DNA of 64,000 nt from CADCWK01 sp965218235. GTDB taxonomy: Bacteria; Chloroflexota; Chloroflexia; Thermomicrobiales; UBA6265. Below the pieces are notes generated by a model. It was not told the DNA's origin and did no database searches. It saw only the letters and a program-made list of their open reading frames with translations. Both the position numbers and the translations under genes were made by a program. The DNA is taken from the NCBI GenBank assembly GCA_965218235.1, contig OZ244596.1, positions 2,294,001 to 2,358,000 on the forward strand. The letters run 5' to 3'. Below, in pieces: positions 43,510-52,721 of the stretch; the first letter of the stretch is position 1; every line of letters begins with the position of its first letter.

Positions 43510-44585
43510 GCGATCTGCCCGTTCAACCTCCTGCTTCGGCGGACCTCCGCGCGTCCGACTTCGACTTCGAACTTCCGAGGGAACTCATCGCCCAGACGCC
43601 GATCGAGCCGAGGGACGCCGCGCGGCTCATTCAGCTCGATCGGAGAACAGGGGCGATCGATCACCGGATGATCCGGGACCTGCCGGAGCTCCTTCAGCCC
43701 GGTGATCTGCTGGTCGCCAACAACAGCCGGGTGCTCCCCGCCCGGCTCCATGGCGTCCGCGGCCAGACTGGGGGGCAGGTTGAGCTCCTGCTGCTCCGGA
43801 ACCTTGGCGACCAGCGCTGGCGAGCGTTGGCGAAACCCGCCCGCCGCCTGCGTTCCGGTGAACAGATTGAGATCCTCACGGTTGACGGCACGCCAAGTGG
43901 CGTGACGATAGGGGTCGAAGCTGGCGAGGGCGATGGTCAGATCATCGTCCGGATCCCTTTCGACGTCGCGGAGCACCTGGAGCGCTACGGGGAGATGCCC
44001 CTTCCGCCGTACATTCGGGAGCGTTTGGAGCGGCAGGACCGGTACCAGACGACCTACGCGTCGGTAACCGGTTCGGCGGCCGCGCCAACGGCGGGCCTGC
44101 ACATTACGGATCAACTCCGTTCACGGCTTGCCGGGCGCGGCGTCGGTTGGGCGGAAGTGACGCTCCACGTCGGCCTCGACACCTTCCGGCCAATGCAGGC
44201 GGAGCGCGTGCTCGATCACCCGATTCATACCGAGTGGTGCACGATCAGCAACGCGACGGCTCATCGCATCGCGGAGACTCGCGCCTCCGGTGGTCGCGTC
44301 ATCGCCGTGGGAACGACCGTTGCTCGAGTCCTCGAGACGCTTGGAAAACAATGGGACGACCGCCGGCCAACGGGTCTGACGATGGATACCGACATCTTCA
44401 TCGTGCCGGGGCACCGCTGGATATTGGTGGACGGCCTGCTGACGAATTTCCACCTGCCGAAGTCGACGTTGATGCTCCTCGTCAGCGCACTGGGTGGACG
44501 CGACCACATCCTGGCGGCATACACTGCAGCGATCAATGCGCGTTACCGGTTCTTCTCGTTCGGCGACGCCATGCTGATCGTCTGA
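43506..44585 (+). CDS. queA: S-adenosylmethionine:tRNA ribosyltransferase-isomerase QueA
   Basis: 359 residues. Transfers the ribosyl part of SAM to preQ1 in tRNA, making epoxyqueuosine. FDFELPRELIAQTPIEPRDAARL, DLPELLQPGDLLVANNSRVLPARL, GEMPLPPYIRERLERQDRYQTTYA, GLHITDQL, LHVGLDTFRPMQ and NFHLPKSTLMLLVSAL are all family blocks. ATG 43506 overlaps the ruvB stop, so the two are one operon. Confidence 0.97.
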   Translation: MSDLPVQPPASADLRASDFDFELPRELIAQTPIEPRDAARLIQLDRRTGAIDHRMIRDLPELLQPGDLLVANNSRVLPARLHGVRGQTGGQVELLLLRNLGDQRWRALAKPARRLRSGEQIEILTVDGTPSGVTIGVEAGEGDGQIIVRIPFDVAEHLERYGEMPLPPYIRERLERQDRYQTTYASVTGSAAAPTAGLHITDQLRSRLAGRGVGWAEVTLHVGLDTFRPMQAERVLDHPIHTEWCTISNATAHRIAETRASGGRVIAVGTTVARVLETLGKQWDDRRPTGLTMDTDIFIVPGHRWILVDGLLTNFHLPKSTLMLLVSALGGRDHILAAYTAAINARYRFFSFGDAMLIV

Positions 44586-44652
44586 TCGCTGTGCCTCATG
44601 GTCTGCCTCGGCGACCATGAGCTCGTATTCACAAGCTGGGTTGGAGGACTCG

Positions 44653-45753
44653 TTGGCCAAGAAGACCAAGCGCGTTGAGAAATGGCGGGCGGCGGCTGAG
44701 CAGCAAGGAGGAACGCCCCGCCGGGGCGGCTCGACGGGCGGACGACCTCCCAACCGGCCGACGAGTATGGCTCGCGGTCGCCAGGCGCGTCGATCGTCGA
44801 GGTTTCCGACTGCCTGGGTGATCGGCGGTCTGGCGGTGCTCGCCATCGCCATCGCCGCGATCGTCTACGCTGTCCAGTCCAACAACGACGACTCGACCCA
44901 ACTCGCGGCCGTTGATCTGACCGCAACGGCCGCCGGGATCGTCCCTTCCGAGACCGCCTCGACGGCCACTTCCGGCATGCCGCCGGCAAATCTGTTCGGT
45001 GCAATCCCGACGCAGCCCGGAGTGGCCCTCGCCAACGACGGCGATGTGGCCAGCGGCTGCTGGACCGAGGCCCAGCGGACCAGTGACGGCACGCAGCCGC
45101 TCCAGTGGAATGCCGAGCCAGCGATGGTGATCGACCCGGCACAGATCTATACGGCCGAACTGACCACGAACTTCGGGACGATGACGTGGCAACTCTTGCC
45201 CAGCGCATCCCAGTCGGCGGTCAACAGCTTCGTCTGTCTCGCCCGGGCTGGATACTTAAACGACGCGCCGTTCCACCGTATCGTCGATGGGTTCGTGATT
45301 CAGGGCGGTGACCCGACCGGCACCGGAACTGGCGGGCCTGGGTACACGATCACCGATAGCCCGGTCGTCGGAGACTATTCCGTGGGGATGGTCTCGATGG
45401 CGAACACCGGGCAGCCGAACAGCTCAGGAAGTCAGTTCTTCATCAACACGTCCGATAACACGGCGACCTTCGCCGCAAACCCGAGCTATATCAACTTTGC
45501 TCGGGTGATCGGCGGCCAGGAAACGGTCGATGCGATCGCCGCCGTGCAGAAGGCTGACAACGGGCGTGGCGAGATTTCCAGACCGGTCAGTCCAGTCGTC
45601 CTGCAGTCGGTGACCATCTATCAGGGTGGCGTGCCGACCGCGGGATCTGGTGCCACTCCGGTCGGGGCGACACCAATCGGCGCGACGCCGGTCAGCGGAA
45701 CTCCACAGGCGATCTCGACTCCCGGCACGGCCATTGCAACGCCCGCTACCTGA
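44653..45753 (+). CDS. membrane-anchored cyclophilin-type peptidyl-prolyl isomerase
   Basis: 366 residues. Basic cytoplasmic start (KKTKRVEKWRAAAEQQ), one membrane segment (AWVIGGLAVLAIAIAAIVYAV), a Thr/Ala/Ser-rich stalk, then a cyclophilin domain with FHRIVDGFVIQGGDPTGTG, SMANTGQPNSSGSQFFINT and INFARVIGGQETVD; a Thr/Pro/Ala tail follows (GATPVGATPIGATPVSG). Probably an extracellular foldase. TTG start 44653 is supported by GGAGG upstream. A second, soluble cyclophilin follows. Confidence 0.9.
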   Translation: MAKKTKRVEKWRAAAEQQGGTPRRGGSTGGRPPNRPTSMARGRQARRSSRFPTAWVIGGLAVLAIAIAAIVYAVQSNNDDSTQLAAVDLTATAAGIVPSETASTATSGMPPANLFGAIPTQPGVALANDGDVASGCWTEAQRTSDGTQPLQWNAEPAMVIDPAQIYTAELTTNFGTMTWQLLPSASQSAVNSFVCLARAGYLNDAPFHRIVDGFVIQGGDPTGTGTGGPGYTITDSPVVGDYSVGMVSMANTGQPNSSGSQFFINTSDNTATFAANPSYINFARVIGGQETVDAIAAVQKADNGRGEISRPVSPVVLQSVTIYQGGVPTAGSGATPVGATPIGATPVSGTPQAISTPGTAIATPAT

Positions 45754-45781
45754 CACTCGGTCAATCCATAGGAGGATCTCG

Positions 45782-46333
45782 ATGACGACGAGTCAGACCA
45801 CGTTCCCGCGTTCCCAGCCGTTCGATCTCTCGATCGATCCTACGAAGTCCTACAGCGCGGTCGTCGCGACCAACAAGGGGAGCTTCACCGTCGATCTCTT
45901 TGCCGCCGATGCGCCAAATACGGTGAACAATTTCGTCAACCTCGCCAATGCCGGCTTCTACAACGGAACGCCGTTCCACCGCATCATCGCGGGGTTCATG
46001 TTCCAGGGAGGCGACCCGACCGGACAGGGAACCGGTGGACCAGGCTACCGATTCAATGACGAGCTCAAGGGACCGCGGGCCTACGAGAAGGGCACGCTGG
46101 CGATGGCGAACGCCGGTCCGAACACCAACGGCAGCCAGTTCTTCGTATGCCTGGGTGACCTGACCAGCAAAGGCATGCTCCCGAAGAACTATTCCATCTT
46201 CGGCAAGGTGACCGAAGGCATGGATGTTGTCGACGTGATCGGGGCGGTCTCGACGAAGATGAACCGCGGTGGAGAGAAGTCGAGCCCCACCGAGCCGGTG
46301 ACCCTCGAGTCGGTGACAGTCACCGAGACGTAG
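45782..46333 (+). CDS. cyclophilin-type peptidyl-prolyl isomerase
   Basis: 183 residues, soluble, no signal peptide. Cyclophilin catalytic blocks GTPFHRIIAGFMFQGGDPTG, TLAMANAGPNTNGSQFFV and FGKVTEGMDVVD. Accelerates prolyl bond isomerisation in folding. ATG 45782 has TAGGAGGAT upstream. Directly follows the membrane cyclophilin by 28 bp and ends at a strong terminator, so it is probably co-transcribed. Confidence 0.95.
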   Translation: MTTSQTTFPRSQPFDLSIDPTKSYSAVVATNKGSFTVDLFAADAPNTVNNFVNLANAGFYNGTPFHRIIAGFMFQGGDPTGQGTGGPGYRFNDELKGPRAYEKGTLAMANAGPNTNGSQFFVCLGDLTSKGMLPKNYSIFGKVTEGMDVVDVIGAVSTKMNRGGEKSSPTEPVTLESVTVTET

Positions 46334-46358
46334 ATCCTGGCTCCAGCGACAACGCACG

Positions 46359-46405
46359 AGAGCCGGAGCCAACTGGGACCACCAGTCGGCTCCGGCTCTT
46401 GTCGT
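46359..46405 (+). terminator. terminator after the cyclophilin genes
   Basis: 12-bp stem (46359-46370 with 46388-46399), extended by an inner ACTGG/CCAGT helix, followed by TTGTCGTTG. Confidence 0.75.
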
Positions 46406-46518
46406 TGCGCACGGAAGCGTTGCGACTGGCACTGTTTGCCAATCCGGATCGGCGCGGGAGGGTAGCGAGGCCACTTCGAGACGACCAGTGCCACGCCTTC
46501 GCTGAGTTTCGCGTCGGA

Positions 46519-46716
46519 TCAGGCGGCCACGGCCATCTGTGCGGCATCCCAGGCGGCCTCGTATTGCCGGAGGAGATCAAGCCAGAACGCTTCCCATGCA
46601 GCGACATCGATGCCGGACGCCTGGGCTGACTCGATCCGGGCGTACCCATCTTCGAGTCGCGCCTCGAGGGCCTCAATCGTCTGAGACGAATCGATTCCAT
46701 CACGGGGTGACGCCAT
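46519..46716 (-). CDS. small helical protein
   Basis: 65 residues, not recognised. ATG 46716 is preceded by GGGAGGAG. Sequence is a helical hairpin-like acidic stretch (IEALEARLEDGYARIESAQA, WEAFWLDLLRQYEAAWDAA). It lies 52 bp downstream of the Rad52-like gene on the same strand and may be its partner. Confidence 0.65.
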   Translation of the reverse strand: MASPRDGIDSSQTIEALEARLEDGYARIESAQASGIDVAAWEAFWLDLLRQYEAAWDAAQMAVAA

Positions 46717-46768
46717 GTCAGTTCTCCTCCCTGGTCATTCACGAACGCATCGTGAGCTGATCGCGTTG

Positions 46769-47437
46769 TCAGGATGCGATATTGGTGACGTCCGAACCAA
46801 GAGTCTTGACATGATCGATCACCTGCGACATCGAGCGGCGGTCGAGCGTCGCGAACGAGCCGCCGACCTGACTGGCGATGACCTCATCGAGCTGATGGTC
46901 ATCGAGACCAGCTTCACGGGCGACGTTCTTCAGATAGGCCAACTGACGGGCGGTCGGGACGTTGGCGTCATCCCGGCCGGAGCTGCCGGCGGATGTCCGC
47001 CCAGAGTTGAACTCGACGGGCTGCTGGCGGGTGTTCCGGCCCGCGCCGAACCGAACGGGCGAGTCGACGACGCGCTGCTGGTCGGCGCCAAAGTCGAAGT
47101 CCGGGCAGAACTGAGTGCCGTAGCCGAGCGCGGCCAGCGCGCGGCCGAGGGCCTTCGTCTCGGCTTTCTCCAGGAAGTCCCGAAAATCGCCCGGCGACTC
47201 ACTTCCCCATCCTGTTGCGGAACCGCCATCGGGAATCGTCACCGTCGCCTTGAAGATCGCCTGCCGCTCGTCGGCATGGTGAAGCTCAGTCTGGATTGTG
47301 GCATCCGGATGCGACTCCCGCAGCCAGACGAGGCGCCACTTGACTTCGAGATACTCAGCGCCATTGATGCGGGTCAGGTGACGGGCTGGCTCGAAGCCGC
47401 GGTGGTTGGACGGAGCGACGGGACTGGTATCGGCCAT
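46769..47437 (-). CDS. Rad52-like single-strand annealing protein (tentative)
   Basis: 222 residues. The N-terminal half resembles Rad52/ERF-type annealing proteins: YLEVKWRLVWLRESHP, a strand run with IFKATVTIPDGG, and FLEKAETKALGRALAALGYGT, which matches the (E/K)KA-TKA-RAL-x-x-G helix of that group. The middle is a Gly/Ser/Asn-rich linker; the C-terminus is a separate helical domain (PTARQLAYLKNVAREAGLDD). Start at ATG 47437 with AAAGG upstream; the longer frame runs into the repeat region. Divergent from dnaN-recF, which suits a repair role. Confidence 0.5.
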   Translation of the reverse strand: MADTSPVAPSNHRGFEPARHLTRINGAEYLEVKWRLVWLRESHPDATIQTELHHADERQAIFKATVTIPDGGSATGWGSESPGDFRDFLEKAETKALGRALAALGYGTQFCPDFDFGADQQRVVDSPVRFGAGRNTRQQPVEFNSGRTSAGSSGRDDANVPTARQLAYLKNVAREAGLDDHQLDEVIASQVGGSFATLDRRSMSQVIDHVKTLGSDVTNIAS

Positions 47438-47520
47438 GGGTCTGCCTTTCGTCGTGTGCCCTGATGCCGGGACAAGAACAAGTGTTCGTATTGTACGGAA
47501 AGCCGTGCAGGGTGTCAACC

Positions 47521-47617
47521 AGACACACATGCACGCGCGTTGCGCCTCCATTGGATAGTCCGTGTGCATCGGGGTGGTCCAAGACACACAAGCGCGCGCG
47601 TTGCGCTTCACCTGGAT
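47521..47617. repeat. pair of 36-bp imperfect direct repeats, 61-bp period
   Basis: 47521-47556 and 47582-47617, 30 of 36 positions identical, each starting AGACACACA and holding CGCGCGTTGCGC. They lie in the non-coding gap between the Rad52-like gene and dnaN. Possible operator pair or replication-related site. Confidence 0.6.
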
Positions 47618-47822
47618 TGCGCACCGCCATCGAGTGGCTCCGCCAGTGGGTCTGTGGCGAGGATCGTGGACCGGACTCGGAAGCGCCGGTCCCTTAAATC
47701 GGCGGCAAACTTCGATCCGGAATGGTCCTGGGCTAAGCCGCCGTACTGCTATACTCCGCTGACGCTATAGGTGTACGGACGGTTCGGTGGCGTCGATGTC
47801 CATCCGGCGAGAGGGGTCAACG

Positions 47823-48977
47823 GTGAAGGTCGCTTGTCAGCAGGACCAGTTGCAGCGGGCATTGGGCCAGGTTTCGCGGGCGGTCGCATCCAAGACGGCC
47901 CTTCCGGTCCTGGCGAACATTCTCCTGTCCACCGAGGAGGGCCGGCTGCGGATCGCGGCGACCAATCTGGAGATCGGTATCACGACCTGGATCTCTGCCG
48001 CCGTCGAGGAGGAAGGCCGGATCACCGTCGACGCGCGGTTGCTGGCGGAGTTCGTCAACACGCTGCCGAACGCGCCGGTCGAGTTGACGGTCGAGCCCAA
48101 CCGGACGGTACTGATGGTGCGCAGTGGCCGGGACAAGGCGGGCATCAACGGCATCGATGCCGAAGACTTCCCGGTGATCCCATCGCTGGAGGGCGAGACC
48201 GACGCGACCACGGTCAGCGTCGATCCGCAGCAACTCCGGGACATGATCGCTCACGTCGAGTTCGCGGCGGCGACCGATGACAGCCGGCCGGTCCTGGCTG
48301 GTGTCCTGACGCGGTTCGAGGAGAACCAGCTGACCCTGGCGACATGCGACGGCTTCCGGCTCGCGATCCGGAAGGGCCAGCTGAGCGAGCCGGTCACCGA
48401 GCGACTGGAGACGATCGTCCCGGCCAGGGCGATGCGGGAGATGGCTCGCCTGATCGGCGATTCGACCGAACCGGTCCAGCTCGCGATCACCCAGAGCCGA
48501 AACCAGCTTCTGGCTCGGATCGGCGAGACGGAGTTCCTCTCCAGGCTGATCGAGGGCATGTTCCCCGACGTGATGCAGATCGTTCCGCGGGAGACGGCCA
48601 CCAGGGTCGATGTCGGGCGGGAGGCATTCGTCAACGCGGTCCGGCGGGCGAGTTACTTTGCCCGGGACAACAACGATGTCGTCCGGCTCCAGGTCAACCC
48701 CGGCGATGACGAACTGATGCCAGGCACGATCGAAGTGAGCGCGACGGCGGCGGAGCGCGGCAACAGCCAGAGCTTCGTGGACGCGGCGATTACCGGCGTC
48801 AAGGATCAGGTCGCGTTCAACTCACGGTACCTGACCGACGTGCTGGCCGTCGTCCGGCACGGCGACATCATGCTCGGGTTGAACGGACCCAATCAGGCCG
48901 GCATGGTCCGCTACGCCGACGCCCAACCCGAAGATGCGTATACCTACGTCATCATGCCGATGGTCACGAGCGGGTAG
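47823..48977 (+). CDS. dnaN: DNA polymerase III sliding clamp (beta)
   Basis: 384 residues. Ring clamp that tethers the replicative polymerase. Start of domain I: QLQRALGQVSRAVASKTALPVLANILLST; inter-domain blocks MIAHVEFAAATDDSRPVLAGV and VPARAMREMARL; domain III ends YVIMPMVTSG (the M/P/R-L family C-terminus varies). Start at GTG 47823 with GAGAGGGG upstream; the frame upstream has no ribosome site. Followed by recF by 55 bp. Confidence 0.97.
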   Translation: MKVACQQDQLQRALGQVSRAVASKTALPVLANILLSTEEGRLRIAATNLEIGITTWISAAVEEEGRITVDARLLAEFVNTLPNAPVELTVEPNRTVLMVRSGRDKAGINGIDAEDFPVIPSLEGETDATTVSVDPQQLRDMIAHVEFAAATDDSRPVLAGVLTRFEENQLTLATCDGFRLAIRKGQLSEPVTERLETIVPARAMREMARLIGDSTEPVQLAITQSRNQLLARIGETEFLSRLIEGMFPDVMQIVPRETATRVDVGREAFVNAVRRASYFARDNNDVVRLQVNPGDDELMPGTIEVSATAAERGNSQSFVDAAITGVKDQVAFNSRYLTDVLAVVRHGDIMLGLNGPNQAGMVRYADAQPEDAYTYVIMPMVTSG

Positions 48978-49032
48978 TGTCGGAAGTCTCCGCTGATCCG
49001 ACATATCCCGCAGCGGAAGGTCCCTGCCACCC

Positions 49033-50268
49033 GTGCATCTCCAGCATCTGCATCTGGAAGAGTTTCGCGTCTACCGCGAACTGGATGTCTCGCTGCCACC
49101 GTCAGGGATTCGGATCGTTGGGCCGAACGGTTCCGGGAAGAGCTCCATCCTCGAAGCAGTGGCGGTTCTTTCCACCGCGCGGAGCCAACGAGCGAGTTCG
49201 GATCGGGAACTAATCCGCTGGGGAAGCGGGTCGGAGTATGGTGTCCCGCCATACGCCCGCTGTTCCGGCCGGGTCGAATCGGGCCAGGAGCACTATGAAG
49301 CCGCGATCGAGCTCGAAGCGGATTCTTCCAGTCACGCGTTAGAGGATCAGCCCAGTCTCGCGGAAGGCTCCGTCCGGAAACGTTGTCTGATCGACGGCCG
49401 GCCAGTACGGGTCCTCGATATGGTCGGACGGCTCCGTTCGGTCGCGTTCAGTCCCGAGGACGTCGCGGTCGTCAGCGGTCCACCGGCGGGGCGCCGGCGG
49501 CTGATCGATGTCGCGATCTCGCAGCTCGACCGGCGTTACCTCAAGGCTCTGTCGCGATACGCGCGGGTGATGGGACAGCGCAACGGGTTGCTGAAGGCGT
49601 TCGCTCGGGATGCTGTCTCGCCGGGCTCGGCTCAGGCGAGGAGCCAGCTCCTCTTCTGGGACGATGAGCTCATCGACGCCGGGTGCATCATCGTAGCCCG
49701 CCGGCGGGAGCTCGTCGACCAGCTCTCGCGACTGGCCGCGGCTCGCTACGCGGAGCTGGCCGGTGGTGCCCAATTCGGTGTGGCGTACGAGTCCAACGTG
49801 CTGGCTCAGGATCGAATCGAGTCGCAGGTCGATGAGCGCACAGTGTCTGGTCTGGCTCGCGAGGACGAGGTCGTGCGGGCGGGATTCCAGGCACGACTGT
49901 CTGAGCGACAGTCCGACGAGTTTCGTCGTGGGGTGACGTTGGTGGGTCCGCACCGGGACGATTTCCTCCTGTCGCTGGATCAGGTCGATCTCGCCACCTA
50001 TGGCTCACGAGGGCAGCAGCGCCTGGGTATCCTGGCACTCAAACTTGCTGAGGCGGACCTGATGATCGCCGTCGGTGGGGAACCGCCGATTCTCCTCCTC
50101 GACGATGTCCTCTCCGAGCTGGATCCGGAGCGGGGACGACTGCTGCTCGAGACGATTGCCCGGTTCGATGCCCAGGTGATCGTGACCGCGACCGATCGGA
50201 CCGCGCTCGACGCGTCCGTCCTGTCCGAACTGCCGCTGTTGCAGGCCGGGACCGGGACCCTTCGGTAG
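49033..50268 (+). CDS. recF: DNA replication/repair protein RecF
   Basis: 411 residues. SMC-like ATPase that loads RecA at gaps with RecO/RecR. Walker A VGPNGSGKSSILEAV, RFxxx-type region VAFSPEDVAVVSGPPAGRR, signature YGSRGQQRLGILALKLAEADLM, Walker B ILLLDDVLSELDPERGRLLL and the D-loop. GTG start 49033 with GGAAGG upstream. Forms the dnaN-recF pair found near origins in many bacteria; dnaA and gyrB are not in this window. Confidence 0.96.
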   Translation: MHLQHLHLEEFRVYRELDVSLPPSGIRIVGPNGSGKSSILEAVAVLSTARSQRASSDRELIRWGSGSEYGVPPYARCSGRVESGQEHYEAAIELEADSSSHALEDQPSLAEGSVRKRCLIDGRPVRVLDMVGRLRSVAFSPEDVAVVSGPPAGRRRLIDVAISQLDRRYLKALSRYARVMGQRNGLLKAFARDAVSPGSAQARSQLLFWDDELIDAGCIIVARRRELVDQLSRLAAARYAELAGGAQFGVAYESNVLAQDRIESQVDERTVSGLAREDEVVRAGFQARLSERQSDEFRRGVTLVGPHRDDFLLSLDQVDLATYGSRGQQRLGILALKLAEADLMIAVGGEPPILLLDDVLSELDPERGRLLLETIARFDAQVIVTATDRTALDASVLSELPLLQAGTGTLR

Positions 50269-51439
50269 GAATAACTGAAGAGGAATCGTTGCTCTCGGTC
50301 TCGTTCGGTCTTCCTCAATGATTTTCGTCGCCAGGCGCAGGCCAGACCCTTCCAGTGAAGCCTTTCGGCAGCCGTCCGATCGGTTCCCTGGTATCAATCC
50401 CCCGACTAGCAAAGATCAGCACGTTGGTCGTTCCAGTAGCTGGAAGAGGGGCCGTCCCAACGCGGGTAGCTGGGTCCATATCCTCCGCCGGCGATGTTCA
50501 GTCCCTCAGCGGAGTTCAGACCAGTGGTCCAGCCGGTCGCTCGCTGAACCGCGCTCGTTATCCGGGATGTTCTCCGCCGGGTATCCGCGGCGTTCCAAAA
50601 CGCTGCGCCGTCTCCAAAGCCCAGCGCGCTACGCCTGGGTGTATCGCCGATCATCTCGCGCGGACAATCTCGTATGGTTGAGCTTCCTGTGCTGGACCGA
50701 CACATCGTTGATCGTAATGATGCACACCCACGATCGTCCAGTTGTGCGTCATTGTGGGTGAACATTCTGTCCGATCCGGGATCGAACCCTCCGGTCGAAC
50801 TTATGAAGGACGTTTGGATCCCAATGTTCAAGAGAACGTTTCACGGGAAATGGGGACAACTCTCACTGCCTGTGGGAAAGTCGACCAACGGACTGCTCCG
50901 GATCACTGGACGAAACCAGGGACCCACCCGTGATCGCCCGTCCTCCTAGGGTGGGACGCTTGCGGGCTGCCCCGCCAACGCCCGATCTGGCCGGGCACCC
51001 GATGGTGGGGAATCCGGACGTGTCGATCTTCGATCTGCTTGGGCCTGGATCGCGCGGCGAGTCGGCCAGGTCATTGCCAAGCGCGTGGCGAGGCTGCGGC
51101 GGTCAGCGTCTTCGACTCGTGCGTAGTCACTTGGGTCATCAGCCCGTCGGGACAATCGGACGCTCGGTGTGGAATCGACCTGAAGGTGACGCAATCGTGA
51201 AATTACCCACAAGGTCTCCTCCCGATCGGGTGCCCCGCTCCGCGACGCTCTGGCGATCGTCTCGTGAGGTTTCGGAGTGCGCCGTGCCCCACGACAGCGA
51301 CTTCTCGTCGGGATGAAGCCGCCCCGCGAACGCCAGTGGACTGACCTCACGCCATGAGTAGTGAAGCGGCGGTGAGTGACCGGCGGGTTCTGTCAGCCGT
51401 GCTCGACCGACGTGGGCACGATCGGGGAACGGGCGAGAA
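50269..51439. other. long non-coding region
   Basis: Nearly 1.2 kb without a convincing gene, exceptional for this dense window. Frames here are Ser/Arg-rich and lack ribosome sites. A minus frame at 50406-50831 ends in somewhat protein-like sequence (NSAEGLNIAGGGYGPSYPRW) but has no support. No RNA family recognised. Confidence 0.5.
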
Positions 51440-51484
51440 TTCAGGGAAAAACAGGAACACCGCCAGCATCGCTGGCGGTGTTCC
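51440..51484 (-). terminator. terminator of tRNA-Gln
   Basis: Perfect 14-bp stem (51454-51467 with 51471-51484) and 3-base loop; read leftward it is followed by TGTTTTTC. It lies 9 bp after the tRNA 3' end. Confidence 0.85.
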
Positions 51485-51492
51485 TCCACGGG

Positions 51493-51563
51493 CTGGGCTG
51501 CAGGGATTCGAACCCCAACTACCTGATCCAGAGTCAGGCGTCCTACCGTTAGACGACAGCCCA
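51493..51563 (-). tRNA. tRNA-Gln(CTG)
   Basis: Acceptor TGGGCTG/CAGCCCA, anticodon loop CTCTGGA in CCTGA/TCAGG, T loop TTCGAAT, discriminator G. CCA is not encoded. Confidence 0.93.
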
Positions 51564-51794
51564 ACAGACAAGACCGGGTCGGATGATAGCACGGGTGATT
51601 GGGCGTGTCGAACCGGTGGCCGCCCGACCATCAACCCCTTCGAGGTTGATGGAAGATAATCACTCTCCTCAGGTTGACGTCCGGATCACTGGACAAACAG
51701 CTGACTGATCGCGGTACTCAACCGATCGGATTTGGGCCGCCGGGGTCCGTGAATGATCTCCGGCAACCAACGCTGGGCAAACGATTCGCGGCCC

Positions 51795-52721
51795 CTATGT
51801 CATCGCGCCAATGGCGATCCTCTGGGCGATGTCGGCCACCGATGGGGCCGATCGAAGTCCGTCGAGCGAGTCAGCGACCTGGACATGGGCCGCCAGCATG
51901 GTCTGGTAGGCGAGGACTAGTGACGTCGCTGGTCCGGTTCCGCCAGGAACCGGTGAGATCCGGGCCGCGATTCCGGTCAACTCATCGAAGCTGGCATCTC
52001 CGCGAAGGTGTCCGTCGACGACGTTCGTGCCGAAATCGAGCACGGTCGCTCCTGGTCTGACCATCGTCCCGCGAACGAGATCCGGTTGGCCAGCCGCGCA
52101 GGCGACGATGTCGGCGTTTCGGGTGACTGTTCCGAGATCGCGGGTGTGGCGGTGGGCAATGGTGACGGTAGCGTCGGCGGCGGTCAGCATCGTCGCCAGC
52201 GGCCCGCCGACGACCGGACTCCGGCCGATGACCGTCACCGCCGCTCCGGACAGCTCGACGCCATGGGCCTGCAACAGCGTGACGCCGGCTCGGGGGCAGG
52301 CGGGTTCCAGGCAGGGCTGGCCAAGGCGCAGCAAGCCAGCGCTGTGAGGGGTGATCCCGTCGACGTCCTTGAGTGGGGAGACGAGCTCGCGCTCGGCCGT
52401 CTCGGCCCGTCGTCCGGGAAGCGGTAGGAAGAGCATGATCCCGGTGACATCGCCATCATGGTTCAGATCAGCGATGGTGCTGAAGATCAAGTCATCGCTG
52501 GCTTCGGACGGAAGGTCGATCGGCCGGTGGAGGACCTCGATGCGTCGGAAGGTCCGCGCGATCGACGCGCGGTAACTGCGAGCGGCCGGGTCGTCGCCGA
52601 CCAGGACCGTCGCCAGCAGTGGTCGGCGAGCGCCGGAGGCGAGGAGTCGTTCGGTCTGGCGGACGATCTCTTCAGCGATGGGATGTTCGAGGCGTTTGCC
52701 CCGCATTTCGGTTGCAACCAT
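51795..52721 (-). CDS. folD: FolD-like methylenetetrahydrofolate dehydrogenase/cyclohydrolase, divergent active site
   Basis: 308 residues. FolD interconverts 5,10-methylene-THF, methenyl-THF and 10-formyl-THF. Fold markers present: TVLVGDDPAARSY, LKDVDGITPHS, IGRSPVVGGPLA, FGTNV and PVPGGTGPAT. However the catalytic lysine of YxxxK is Ile54 (Y50-RAS-I54), and the Gln of VQLPLP is Phe98 (MLFLPLP); Asp121 is kept. The P-C-TP block reads EPACPRAGV. Start at ATG 52721 gives numbering equal to E. coli FolD. Fold confident; full activity doubtful. Confidence 0.85.
   Translation of the reverse strand: MVATEMRGKRLEHPIAEEIVRQTERLLASGARRPLLATVLVGDDPAARSYRASIARTFRRIEVLHRPIDLPSEASDDLIFSTIADLNHDGDVTGIMLFLPLPGRRAETAERELVSPLKDVDGITPHSAGLLRLGQPCLEPACPRAGVTLLQAHGVELSGAAVTVIGRSPVVGGPLATMLTAADATVTIAHRHTRDLGTVTRNADIVACAAGQPDLVRGTMVRPGATVLDFGTNVVDGHLRGDASFDELTGIAARISPVPGGTGPATSLVLAYQTMLAAHVQVADSLDGLRSAPSVADIAQRIAIGAMT

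Noticed and set aside
50406..50831. Minus-strand frame of 141 codons, faintly protein-like at its end
   Set aside because: No ribosome site, no domain, odd composition in the first half; could be a remnant but cannot be supported.
50753..51211. DnaA-box-like 9-mers (7-8 of 9 matches) after recF
   Set aside because: Three weak matches in over 1 kb on both strands are near chance expectation; no cluster, AT-rich unwinding stretch or dnaA gene is present.
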